A stretch of 64,000 bases of DNA from a virus. The notes below the pieces were generated by a model. The model was not told the DNA's origin. It saw only the letters and a program-made list of their open reading frames with translations, and searched no databases. Each line of letters begins with the position of its first letter. Within the stretch, counting starts at the first letter, position 1. Position numbers and translations under genes: made by a program. This document shows positions 45,367 to 51,545 of the stretch, one piece after another. The DNA is taken from the IMG/VR virus record IMGVR_UViG_3300024262_000020, positions 1-64,000 of that record. One strand, given 5' to 3'.

Positions 45367-45579
45367 CTAATTGAAAAATTTGATATAACCATTTCTCATA
45401 TAATTACCAACAAATTGGAGTGCTGTGCCACCCCCACAAACGAAAAATGCCATTCCAAAGTTTTTAGGAGCATCTGTAAATCCAACTATAATGCCAACTA
45501 TGATTAGACATATTCCAATAACTGTGATAATATTGGCGATTCCTTCTTTGTTCTTTTTCTTTTTTTCTTCTTCAGTCAT
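45367..45579 (-). CDS. Two-helix small membrane protein
   Basis: I choose the ATG at 45577-45579 (MTEEEKKKKNKEG, 70 residues). The longer frame from 45615 runs close to the RNase P RNA and its extra residues look non-coding. Two hydrophobic segments (IANIITVIGICLIIVGIIVG and FGMAFFVCGGGTALQFVG) make it a holin-like or general small membrane protein; the short basic N-terminus would face the cytoplasm. Confidence 0.5.
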   Translation of the reverse strand: MTEEEKKKKNKEGIANIITVIGICLIIVGIIVGFTDAPKNFGMAFFVCGGGTALQFVGNYMRNGYIKFFN

Positions 45580-45618
45580 TTTTATAATTTTAAAATTGTT
45601 TATGATTAAAAACATTCT

Positions 45619-45828
45619 TAGTCATATCAGTTCCGTAACCAGGATTCTGTTCTATCTACACATTTATCTATGCCACTAACCCGTCTATTATTGAATTGCT
45701 CACCTTCTAAGACTGTTCGTGTTGCACCCTCAGTAGTACAATCGGGGTGAACCTCCTACTTTAAGCAATGGTGTCCTGAGTTTCCTCCATCATTTCTGAC
45801 AGCGTGTAGTCGAACTAATATGAAAAAG
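45619..45828 (-). ncRNA. rnpB: RNase P RNA (minimal bacterial type)
   Basis: P1: CATATTAGTTC (45812-45822, minus strand) pairs with GAACTGATATG (45623-45633). P3: CTGTCA-GAAA-TGATGG, with a GNRA loop. GAGGAAA precedes the P4 5' strand AACTCAGGA (45774-45782), whose partner is TCCTGGTT (45637-45644). AAC/GTT and CAGGA/TCCTG pair and leave a bulged T, the universal P4 bulge. AGATAAATG and ACAGAA (45645-45650) are the other conserved blocks. P4 differs from the common AAG/CUU and CCGGG/CCCGG by compensatory changes. At about 205 bases it is much shorter than the usual 350-400. It would cleave tRNA leaders. Confidence 0.9.
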
Positions 45829-45837
45829 AACTATAAT

Positions 45838-45846
45838 ACAAAAATA
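45838..45846 (-). promoter_or_regulatory. Bacteroidota-type -7 box before RNase P RNA
   Basis: TATTTTTGT on the minus strand fits TAnnTTTG and ends about ten bases before the presumed 5' end of the RNase P RNA. A good -33 element is not evident. Confidence 0.4.
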
Positions 45847-45877
45847 CAAAAAAAATTCAAATAAAAAAATGTAAATA

Positions 45878-46057
45878 TTAATCTTTATCATCTACTATAT
45901 CTAAATCAATCCAAACATCTTCTCCATCTGAGTTCACATTTTGGTATACTTTTTTCACTTTAACGTGAGAACATTCAACGCAAGTTGTTGTTTTAGGTAA
46001 TGCTTTAATTCGTCCTTCTGGTATTTCCTTACCACAGTTTATACAATATTTTTTCAT
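45878..46057 (-). CDS. DksA/TraR-type zinc finger small protein
   Basis: The 59-residue protein reads MKKYCINCGKEIPEGRIKAL, then a C-x-x-C pair (TCVECS), a classic four-Cys DksA finger with the I-P-x-x-R-x-x-A-L-P pattern. The coiled-coil part of DksA is absent, as in many phage versions. The start overlaps the phosphoesterase stop (ATATGA). It could bind RNA polymerase's secondary channel region or act as a general zinc finger. Confidence 0.65.
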   Translation of the reverse strand: MKKYCINCGKEIPEGRIKALPKTTTCVECSHVKVKKVYQNVNSDGEDVWIDLDIVDDKD

Positions 46058-46671
46058 ATTAATTTACTAATTTTATTTGTGAAATTATTTTTTCTATTAT
46101 CAAATATTTTCATTAATTCAAAATAAGACACAGGTTTGTAATTATTTACATCAACCCCGACTTCATATGCTGTATTCCAAGGGTGTTCTTTCATATTGCC
46201 GTGTGTGTGTCCATATGTGTGATAAGAGCCGTGAAAACTCTTATTCCAAGACAACATTGGAAAATGATCTGCAACAATTATATTAAATTTTGTGTTTTTA
46301 TCTTTAAAATTTCCATTTTCATCTTCAATTTCAAATTCTATTCTTTGAGAAATTTTTTCAAAATATTCTCTTGCCCAAAATTTCTTCATTATATCTTTTT
46401 CGTGATTACCTTGAACAAGATATATGGTTTCATAGTTTAACGTTTCTAAAAGCCACTTTAATTTTGTTGCTTTTAACCCCATAGCAAAATCTCCTTGAAA
46501 AACTACTATTCCGTTTTTTGGTATAGTTTTATTCCAATTTTCTACTAATATCTCATCATGCTCTTTTAAATCAACAAATGGACGATTTGCATGTGAAAGT
46601 ATATTTCTATGTCCGAAGTGATTATCAGACGTAAAATATAATAATTCTGGTTTATTTATTCTTATTTTCAT
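46054..46671 (-). CDS. Calcineurin-like metallophosphoesterase
   Basis: The 205-residue enzyme carries the set of metal motifs: FTSDNHFGHRNI (13-24, DxH), FQGDFAMG (58-65, GD), LVQGNHEKD (85-93, GNHE), ADHFPML and TYGHTHGNM (about 151-159, GHxH). Related phage proteins have unknown natural substrates; they may act on nucleotides, RNA ends or phosphoproteins. A TATATTTGC box (46687-46695) lies 16 bases upstream of the start, suggesting early expression with the zinc-finger gene. Confidence 0.85.
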   Translation of the reverse strand: MKIRINKPELLYFTSDNHFGHRNILSHANRPFVDLKEHDEILVENWNKTIPKNGIVVFQGDFAMGLKATKLKWLLETLNYETIYLVQGNHEKDIMKKFWAREYFEKISQRIEFEIEDENGNFKDKNTKFNIIVADHFPMLSWNKSFHGSYHTYGHTHGNMKEHPWNTAYEVGVDVNNYKPVSYFELMKIFDNRKNNFTNKISKLI

Positions 46672-46686
46672 AGTCCTTATTAATCT

Positions 46687-46695
46687 GCAAATATA
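46687..46695 (-). promoter_or_regulatory. Bacteroidota-type -7 box (TATATTTGC)
   Basis: The minus-strand sequence CATATATTTGCAGA precedes the phosphoesterase start by about 16 bases and matches the boxes at 41198, 52152 and 56277. Confidence 0.55.
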
Positions 46696-46807
46696 TGAAA
46701 GTTTTAAATAATAAAAAAATTATAGCATATCTTCAATGGCGATTAGTAATTTTTGAATAAAAAACTAAAAATAATTACTAAAAACAAGTTTTTGATATTT
46801 TTATTTT

Positions 46808-46820
46808 TATATATAGAATA
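46808..46820 (+). promoter_or_regulatory. Late-type promoter motif TATATATAGAATA
   Basis: Same 13-mer as at 45349 (opposite strand), 15 bases before the RHH-like small gene at 46836. An inverted repeat (TTAGTAATTT/AATTACTAA near 46743-46783) lies just upstream. Confidence 0.5.
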
Positions 46821-46835
46821 AAGAAAGTATATGTT

Positions 46836-47003
46836 ATGAAAATGAAGGAAGGATTAGATTGGACATTAATGAATTTCCGTTGTCCAAGCGAGTTACACAA
46901 ATATTTAAAAATAAAATCTAAAGATAATTATTTATCAATGACAGATTATTTAATACAACTTATATTGAAAGATAAAAACAATGATATAAATCGTGATAGT
47001 TGA
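46836..47003 (+). CDS. RHH-like small DNA-binding protein
   Basis: The 55-residue protein (start MKMKEGLDWTLMNFRCPSE) contains FRCPSELHKYLKIKSKDNYL followed by SMTDYLIQLILKD. This is the strand-helix-helix order of Arc/CopG ribbon-helix-helix repressors, with the short polar strand at the start. It may regulate itself and the homing endonuclease gene that begins just 13 bases later, or bind the ACATTAAAA repeats at 48113-48191 (inference). Confidence 0.5.
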   Translation: MKMKEGLDWTLMNFRCPSELHKYLKIKSKDNYLSMTDYLIQLILKDKNNDINRDS

Positions 47004-47016
47004 TAATGTTGTTGAA

Positions 47017-48024
47017 ATGTCTTGGAATCCAAATAATAAAAAATATTATGTTGATAAGGGTTATAAATTTACAAAAATGTATAACAAATTTAATATTAGA
47101 ATATCTGATTTGAATGTTGGTAGTGCTAAATTAATTAAAGTTAAATGTGATATCTGTGAATCTGAAAAAGTGTTACCATATAGAGAATATAATAATAGTG
47201 TGAAAAATTACGGATATTATGCTTGTTCTCAAAAGTGTTCTAATATGAAATCACGAAAAACTTGTTATGAAAACTATGGTGTTGAATTCCCAATTCAAAA
47301 TATTAAAATTAAAGATAAAATTAAAAATACCAACACTAAAACATATGGTTGTGAATTTCCATCACAAAATAATGATATTAAAGAGAAAGTTAAACAAACT
47401 TGTTTAATTAATTTTGGTGATGAATTTTCATTTCAAAATGGTGATGTTAAAGATAAAATAAAAGAAACAAATTTAAAAAAGTATGGAGTTGGATGTGTAT
47501 CACAATCTGAATATATTAAAGATAAAATAAAAGAAACAAATTTAGAAAAATATGGTGTTGAGTGTGTTTTTCAGTCAGAACTTATTAAAGATAAAATAAA
47601 AGAAACAAATTTAGAAAAATATGGCGTAAAATATCCTATGCAAAATAGTGAAGTTTTTGAAAAACAACAGGCATCAGCATTTGGGTGTGGCGTGTACAAT
47701 AATATTTTTTATAGAGGTACATATGAATTAGATTTTTTAACTAAATTTAATGATAAGATGAATATTGAAAAAATGAAAAGTATAAAATATTTTTTTAATG
47801 GTAAATATAGAAAATATTATCCCGATTTTTATATAAAAGAATACAATTTAGTTATAGAAGTGAAGAGTTCATACACTTATAATTATAATATTGATATGAA
47901 TAATGCAAAAAGAAATGCTACAATATTAGCAGGTTATAATTTTATTTTTATTATTGATAAAGATTATGAAAACTTTTTAAATTTAATATCTTCAACGAAT
48001 GGTAACACCTTCACTAATTCGTAA
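47017..48024 (+). CDS. Homing endonuclease, EDxHD/Vsr-like, with NUMOD-like repeats
   Basis: A C-C pair near CDICESEK and CSQKC, then five repeats of the form IKDKIKETNLEKYGVxxxxQ (about 95-220), are typical DNA-contact modules of phage homing endonucleases. The C-terminus FYRGTYELDFL followed by YYPDFYIKEYNLVIEVKSS has the E...D...E-x-K layout of the EDxHD/Vsr fold. I use ATG 47017 (336 residues); GTG 46993 is in frame but overlaps the RHH stop. Its 3' end overlaps an antisense gene fragment, as expected from insertion. Confidence 0.75.
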   Translation: MSWNPNNKKYYVDKGYKFTKMYNKFNIRISDLNVGSAKLIKVKCDICESEKVLPYREYNNSVKNYGYYACSQKCSNMKSRKTCYENYGVEFPIQNIKIKDKIKNTNTKTYGCEFPSQNNDIKEKVKQTCLINFGDEFSFQNGDVKDKIKETNLKKYGVGCVSQSEYIKDKIKETNLEKYGVECVFQSELIKDKIKETNLEKYGVKYPMQNSEVFEKQQASAFGCGVYNNIFYRGTYELDFLTKFNDKMNIEKMKSIKYFFNGKYRKYYPDFYIKEYNLVIEVKSSYTYNYNIDMNNAKRNATILAGYNFIFIIDKDYENFLNLISSTNGNTFTNS

Positions 48025-48116
48025 TCTAACTCTAAAGTTTCTAAATTACGAATAAGTTGATATCGTTCTTCATCTTGAAATAATCCATCTTGTAATAAGT
48101 AAAACATAACAAACAT
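47964..48116 (-). pseudogene. Truncated gene fragment overlapping the endonuclease
   Basis: The 50-residue frame reads MFYLLQDGLFQDEERYQLIR (after a two-codon lead), then LETLELDYELVKVLPFVEDI, then stops. It looks like the first strand and helix of an ATP-grasp or similar enzyme whose remainder is missing; the break falls inside the endonuclease's 3' end. This suggests gene disruption by the homing endonuclease. The family guess is tentative. Confidence 0.4.
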
Positions 48117-48191
48117 TAAAATTTTGATTTTTTAATGTCTAGTCGAATTCTGACATTAAAAGATATGTGATTTTTTGAGTAAACATTAAAA
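48113..48191. repeat. Repeated ACATTAAAA boxes
   Basis: Copies lie at 48113-48121, 48153-48161 and 48183-48191, and an inverted copy TTTTAATGT at 48130-48138. Spacing of 40 and 30 bases between direct copies is close to whole helical turns. They could be operator sites in the gap between the fragment and gene 48226. Confidence 0.4.
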
Positions 48192-48225
48192 TATATTTAT
48201 CTTGAAATAATAAAATGGTTGGAGT

Positions 48226-48612
48226 TTATCGGTAATCTCTTTTAGGTTTCTTTACCGATAATCCCATTAGTGACAATTCAGCATCATAAAAAATTCTAAA
48301 TACACTATAATGTGTCTTAGATTCATATTCTATCTTATATTTCCACCATTTCTTTTCACGAAAACTCATATGTAAACGACTTGAAGGATAAGTTAATACA
48401 TTATTAATAACTCGCTTCATTGTTTCTTTATCTACTTCCTTTTCCCAATTTGTACCAAAAACCTTTTTCCAAGATTCTCTAAATCTATTTAAATTGTAAG
48501 CAAAAGATTTATTGAATGGCTCACCTTTATAGTATTTTCTAGCATTACTATCATTACTATCATCATGTCCTGTGTTCCACTCGTTTATAAAATTGTCAAA
48601 ATTTGTAAACAT
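48226..48612 (-). CDS. Hypothetical protein with phage head-targeting-like start
   Basis: The 128-residue protein begins MFTNFDNFINEWN, which resembles the T4 capsid-targeting consensus (MKTYQEFIAE) and the local MKxLKxFE starts. The rest is basic and aromatic (FRESWKKVFGTNW, KKWWKYKIEYESK). A TTATATATAGTTA motif directly precedes the start. Could be an internal head protein; inference only. Confidence 0.45.
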   Translation of the reverse strand: MFTNFDNFINEWNTGHDDSNDSNARKYYKGEPFNKSFAYNLNRFRESWKKVFGTNWEKEVDKETMKRVINNVLTYPSSRLHMSFREKKWWKYKIEYESKTHYSVFRIFYDAELSLMGLSVKKPKRDYR

Positions 48613-48644
48613 TAACTATATATAAAAAATTTAACCATTTTATT

Positions 48645-48736
48645 TGGTGGAGAGACAGGGATTCGAACCCTGGGAACCCGTTAAGGTTCAATAGTTTTCA
48701 AGACTATCTCATTAAACCTGACTCTGACACCTCTCC
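48645..48736 (-). tRNA. tRNA-Ser(TGA)
   Basis: Acceptor GGAGAGG/TCTCTCC, long variable arm, anticodon stem ATAGT/ACTAT around CTTGAAA, T-arm CAGGG-TTCGAAT-CCCTG. A 3' CCA is encoded. Confidence 0.9.
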
Positions 48737-48741
48737 ATTTG

Positions 48742-48827
48742 CAGTAGGTATTGGATTCGAACCAATGGTACAGTTTCCCGTACTCTTGCTTTCCAAGCAA
48801 GTGCGATGACCGCTCTGCCAACCTACT
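48742..48827 (-). tRNA. tRNA-Ser(GGA)
   Basis: Acceptor AGTAGGT/ACCTACT, D-arm with GG, anticodon arm CTTGC-TTGGAAA-GCAAG, long variable arm, T-arm ATTGG-TTCGAAT-CCAAT, G73. No CCA. Confidence 0.9.
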
Positions 48828-48896
48828 ATACACAGAATACTATTTGGTTTCAAATTAAAAGTTTGAGTTTTTGTAGTTTGCTGTTAGTATTCTTTG

Positions 48897-48982
48897 CGGA
48901 GAGCATCGGAGTCGAACCGAATACAGTTTCCCGTACACTTTGCTTAGCAGGCAAGCCCTATCACCGTTTAGGTTTACTCTCC
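48897..48982 (-). tRNA. tRNA-Ser(GCT)
   Basis: Acceptor GGAGAGT/GCTCTCC, anticodon loop CTGCTAA, long variable arm, T-loop TTCGACT, G73. Its 5' part overlaps the last codons of the HNH endonuclease gene; that gene's TGA falls in the D-arm. Confidence 0.85.
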
Positions 48983-49692
48983 ATATTATTTTCGTATTTT
49001 TTTAACCATTTTCTTATTGTATTATCACTTACACCATATTTTTTACCAGTTTTTGTAAAATTCGTTTTTTCTATATCGTTTAGCAATTGTTCATAAGATG
49101 GTCTATTTTTCACCTTTCTTTGTTTTATATTGTGACAATCAAAACACATTTCATTTTTTTTTAAAATTTTTTTACCACATTGACATCGATTAATTTCTTG
49201 TAATTTTTTTACTTTTTTTACCTTTACATTCCTTTTTTTACTTGCGTATGTGTCAGTTTGTGTGTGGCAATTTGGACATAAAAAACACAAATTTTCAATT
49301 CTATTATCATTATTTATCCCATTTTTGTGTTCTAATTGTAATGACAATTTTTCATTCATCCATTCACCTATATTTTTACATTTTTCGCATTTATATTCAA
49401 TTAAATTTTGTTTAATTATTCTTGCTTTTAACCGTTGTCTTGAATATGTTGAATTTTCAACAAAAACTTTTGAATTTTCAAATGCTGCTTGATATCCGCC
49501 ACTTCCGTAGTGATTATATTTTGGGATTTCTATATTGTTATTTTGACAATAATTTTTAAAAGTTTGATATCCACCACTACCATTTGTATTATATCCTATT
49601 TTATTTAAGACTTCTCTTAATGATTTCGATTCATTTAAAAGATTTTCAATATTCTCAACTCCAAAAATTTCTATTTTATTCATTTTATTCAT
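48961..49692 (-). CDS. HNH homing endonuclease
   Basis: I use the ATG at 49690-49692 (MNKMNKIEIFG) because TATATATACAATAAA lies just before it within the longer frame. Motifs: CEKCKNIGEW (about 111-120), LQLEHKNGINNDNRIENLCF (about 128-147, the HNH core) and LCPNCHTQTDT (about 148-158), so two Cys pairs flank the H-N-H. A CxC/CxxC knuckle and a C-terminal helix-turn-helix (GVSDNTIRKWLKKY) follow. The gene ends ESKPKR inside tRNA-Ser(GCT). It is likely a mobile element of the tRNA array. Confidence 0.9.
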   Translation of the reverse strand: MNKMNKIEIFGVENIENLLNESKSLREVLNKIGYNTNGSGGYQTFKNYCQNNNIEIPKYNHYGSGGYQAAFENSKVFVENSTYSRQRLKARIIKQNLIEYKCEKCKNIGEWMNEKLSLQLEHKNGINNDNRIENLCFLCPNCHTQTDTYASKKRNVKVKKVKKLQEINRCQCGKKILKKNEMCFDCHNIKQRKVKNRPSYEQLLNDIEKTNFTKTGKKYGVSDNTIRKWLKKYENNMESKPKR

Positions 49693-49738
49693 CTTTTTAT
49701 TGTATATATAAAAATTTGAACCCATTTTTTAGTTTTGA

Positions 49739-49812
49739 TGGCACGCCTACCAAGATTCGAACTCGGACCAGGACTTTTGGAGAGTCACATGCTACCGTTA
49801 CACCATAGACGT
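49739..49812 (-). tRNA. tRNA-Trp(CCA)
   Basis: Acceptor ACGTCTA/TAGGCGT, anticodon loop CTCCAAA, T-arm CCGAG-TTCGAAT-CTTGG, G73 and encoded CCA. Confidence 0.85.
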
Positions 49813-49824
49813 ATTTTGTTCTTG

Positions 49825-49897
49825 TCGGTTAGGTGAGACTCGAACTCACTATCATCGCATTAAAAGTGCGAGGCTTGACCTGTTAAGCTGCTAACCG
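49825..49897 (-). tRNA. tRNA-Lys(TTT)
   Basis: Acceptor CGGTTAG/CTAACCG, anticodon arm TCGCA-CTTTTAA-TGCGA, T-arm GTGAG-TTCGAGT-CTCAC, A73, no CCA. Confidence 0.9.
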
Positions 49898-49900
49898 TGT

Positions 49901-49966
49901 TGTCTGCTTCAATTTATCATAGCCAAGGATAATAAATTGTCTTAATTGGTTCCCGCCAAACAGACA
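49901..49966 (-). other. Non-canonical 66-base closed RNA element
   Basis: TGTCTG/CAGACA closes an element with hairpins TTGG/CCAA and a long CAATTTAT/ATAAATTG hairpin. It has no T-loop. A second 66-base element lies at 50494-50559. Size and closing stem recall a tRNA without a T-arm. Confidence 0.35.
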
Positions 49967-49976
49967 TAGTTTTGAG

Positions 49977-50052
49977 TGGAACCTACCAGAGTTGAACTGG
50001 TGCCTCTGGTTTTTCAGACCAGTGTACGAACGACCACCTATACGAAGGTTCC
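49977..50052 (-). tRNA. tRNA-Phe(GAA)
   Basis: Acceptor GGAACCT/AGGTTCC, anticodon arm CTGGT-CTGAAAA-ACCAG, T-arm CCAG-TTCAACT-CTGG, A73. Confidence 0.85.
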
Positions 50053-50065
50053 ATAAAAACTTTAC

Positions 50066-50160
50066 AGAATACGGACTCATTTCTGAGTTTTGAGGAATTG
50101 AACCCCTATAACAAAATTTCAGTTTGTGTTTTACCATTTGGTGTTTGCTGAAAGTATTCT
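50066..50160 (-). tRNA. Cloverleaf-like tRNA-like RNA (undetermined)
   Basis: AGAATAC/GTATTCT forms a seven-pair acceptor-like stem. Inside are TTTCAG/CTGAAA, TTTTG/CAAAA (with a TTCAATT loop segment) and ACTCA/TGAGT arms. An ACAAA-CTGAAAT-TTTGT anticodon-like arm is an alternative fold. It is not a standard tRNA. Confidence 0.35.
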
Positions 50161-50171
50161 TTAAAAGTTTG

Positions 50172-50255
50172 TCCGCCTGGGAGGATTCGAACCCCCGTTG
50201 TTGTTTCCAACCCTGATTAAAAGTCAGGAGCATAAGCCAACTCTGCCACAGACGG
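50172..50255 (-). tRNA. tRNA with TTT anticodon and long variable arm
   Basis: Acceptor CCGTCTG/CAGGCGG, D-stem GCA/TGC, anticodon arm CCTGA-CTTTTAA-TCAGG, an added variable hairpin (GTTG-GAAA-CAAC), T-arm GGGGG-TTCGAAT-CCTCC, A73. Class II form with a lysine anticodon is unusual. Confidence 0.75.
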
Positions 50256-50259
50256 ATAT

Positions 50260-50306
50260 TGGTAGATTTGCATTTTCTTCCGAAGAATGTGGGAATGATA
50301 CTACCA
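50260..50306 (-). other. Short closed hairpin element between tRNAs
   Basis: TGGTAG/CTACCA closes a 47-base spacer with an in-loop TTCTTC/GAAGAA hairpin. Probably an RNA-processing spacer or another tRNA-like remnant. Confidence 0.3.
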
Positions 50307-50318
50307 TAAAACCACAAG

Positions 50319-50393
50319 TGCGCCTGGTAGGATTCGAACCTACAACCCACAGGGTAAAAACCTGTTGCTCTGCGCTTTTGGAGCTACAGACGC
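50319..50393 (-). tRNA. tRNA-Lys(TTT), second copy
   Basis: Acceptor GCGTCTG/CAGGCGC, D-stem GCTC/GAGC, anticodon arm ACAGG-TTTTTAC-CCTGT, T-arm GTAGG-TTCGAAT-CCTAC, A73. Confidence 0.85.
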
Positions 50394-50408
50394 TTGTTAT
50401 TCAATTTG

Positions 50409-50490
50409 TGCGCCCAGTAGGAATCGAACCTACGTTGATGTTTCCATCCCTGATTAAGAGTCAGGAGCATAGCCGCTCTGCCACGGACGC
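50409..50490 (-). tRNA. tRNA with CTT anticodon and long variable arm
   Basis: Acceptor GCGTCCG/TGGGCGC, anticodon arm CCTGA-CTCTTAA-TCAGG, variable hairpin GATG-GAAA-CATC, T-arm GTAGG-TTCGATT-CCTAC, A73. A sister of the tRNA at 50172 with a changed anticodon. Confidence 0.75.
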
Positions 50491-50493
50491 ATA

Positions 50494-50559
50494 TTGTTAG
50501 ACACAGGTACTCCCGAACAGGGGAATTGATTTTTATAGCCACTTCGGGACGACTAACAA
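50494..50559 (-). other. Non-canonical 66-base closed RNA element
   Basis: TTGTTAG/CTAACAA closes an element whose main inner helix is TCCCGAA/TTCGGGA. Same length as the element at 49901-49966. No T-loop. Confidence 0.4.
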
Positions 50560-50566
50560 TTTTTTG

Positions 50567-50638
50567 GGTGTAACCTCGGTATTGATCCGAGTTCTCTAGA
50601 TTCACAGTCTAGCACATCACCTTAATGCTTGAAACACC
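50567..50638 (-). tRNA. tRNA-His(GTG)
   Basis: Extra G-1 opposite C73, acceptor GTGTTTC/GTTACAC with two T-T mismatches, anticodon arm CTAGA-CTGTGAA-TCTAG, T-arm CTCGG-ATCAATA-CCGAG (non-T54 loop). Confidence 0.8.
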
Positions 50639-50643
50639 ATATG

Positions 50644-50669
50644 AATTCGCAATTCGTGAATTGCGAATT
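50644..50669. repeat. Perfect 26-base palindrome
   Basis: AATTCGCAATTC (50644-50655) and GAATTGCGAATT (50658-50669) are exact complements around two bases. It lies between two RNA genes and could be a cleavage or protein-binding site. Confidence 0.6.
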
Positions 50670-50672
50670 ATG

Positions 50673-50759
50673 CACACCCGTAGGGATTCGAACCCTCACC
50701 TATATTGCTACTCAAAAGAACGGGGTTGGAGCCCGCAGGTCACGCCAATGAGCGGATGT
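50673..50759 (-). tRNA. tRNA-like gene, anticodon uncertain (CCA by position)
   Basis: Acceptor ACATCCG/CGGGTGT and T-arm GAGGG-TTCGAAT-CCCTA are present, with an arm GCGGG-CTCCAAC-CCCGT. The D-region is odd and about 20 bases separate the arm from the T-stem. A Trp reading is possible but uncertain. Confidence 0.45.
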
Positions 50760-50763
50760 ATTT

Positions 50764-50839
50764 TGGTGGAGAACTCAGGTTACGCTCCTGATCCTCTGGT
50801 TTTTCAGACCAGTGCTTCTACTAAGTTAGCTTCTTCTCC
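50764..50839 (-). tRNA. tRNA-Phe(GAA)-like with altered T-loop
   Basis: Acceptor GGAGAAG/GTTCTCC, anticodon arm CTGGT-CTGAAAA-ACCAG identical to the first tRNA-Phe, T-arm TCAGG-AGCGTAA-CCTGA (loop lacks TTC), A73 and encoded CCA. It abuts the GIY-YIG gene stop. Confidence 0.6.
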
Positions 50840-50840
50840 A

Positions 50841-51491
50841 TTATTTTATTTTTCTACCTTTTATCCAACCTGATGATAGATATTTTTCTAAATCTTCTTT
50901 TCTAATTTTAATACTTTTGTCTTTATTCATAACCCAACAAGTTCCAAATTGTGAATTTTTCTCTCCTTTTTGTTTAATTGAATTTTTCTCTCCTATTTTT
51001 CTTTTTGTTTCTTCAGAATGTTTTTTATCATTCCAATTATAAAAATATAATTTTTCCCTTACACCATCATCATATTGTTTCAATAATGCAATTTTTATAC
51101 TATTACATTTCTTTTTATACCATTCTTTGTCATTTTCTTTAAGCCATTTTTGTTTTTCATTTGATTTATCTGCATTTTTTCTTTGTTCTTCTGATGAAAA
51201 TCCACCAAATCCCCCCGTTCTTAAATTCATACAATTTTTATCTGATATTACATTTTCGTTTACAAATTCTTTTTCTTTTTCTAATAATGCATCTCTATCG
51301 TCAAAGAATTCTATTATTTCTATTTTAAAATTTTCTTCACCATATTTATTTATACTTCTTCTTAAATATTTTCCTGAGCCTAAATAACCATCTTTTAAGT
51401 TTTTTGTACTATGTACTCCATAATAATATTTATTATTTATCAAATTTGTCGTCTTATAGAAAAAATGATATTTTTTTGATTTTTTTGTCAT
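50841..51491 (-). CDS. GIY-YIG homing endonuclease
   Basis: The 216-residue protein opens HFFYKTTNLINNKYYYGVHS (9-28), the GIY-YIG core with Y and YYG, then GSGKYLRRSINKYGEENFKI (37-56) with the Arg/Tyr and later Glu positions. The C-terminal half has SEETKRKIGEKNS and TCWVMNKDKSIKIRKEDL, DNA-binding modules of SegA-like proteins. It sits directly between a tRNA and another RNA gene. Its start lies in a perfect 22-bp inverted repeat (51488-51540). Confidence 0.85.
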   Translation of the reverse strand: MTKKSKKYHFFYKTTNLINNKYYYGVHSTKNLKDGYLGSGKYLRRSINKYGEENFKIEIIEFFDDRDALLEKEKEFVNENVISDKNCMNLRTGGFGGFSSEEQRKNADKSNEKQKWLKENDKEWYKKKCNSIKIALLKQYDDGVREKLYFYNWNDKKHSEETKRKIGEKNSIKQKGEKNSQFGTCWVMNKDKSIKIRKEDLEKYLSSGWIKGRKIK

Positions 51492-51540
51492 TTTTAATCT
51501 TTTTTATTTGTATATATTAAATAAAAAAGATTAAAAATGA
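51488..51540. repeat. Perfect 22-bp inverted repeat at the endonuclease start
   Basis: Arms 51488-51509 and 51519-51540 are exact complements around nine bases (GTATATATT). The left arm contains the GIY-YIG start codon. It may be an operator, a bidirectional promoter or the trace of element insertion. Confidence 0.6.
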
Positions 51541-51545
51541 CCCGT

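Noticed and set aside
49883-50873. Open frames across the tRNA array on both strands
   Set aside because: The sequence is explained by tRNA genes and their spacers; the frames cross T-arms and anticodon arms.
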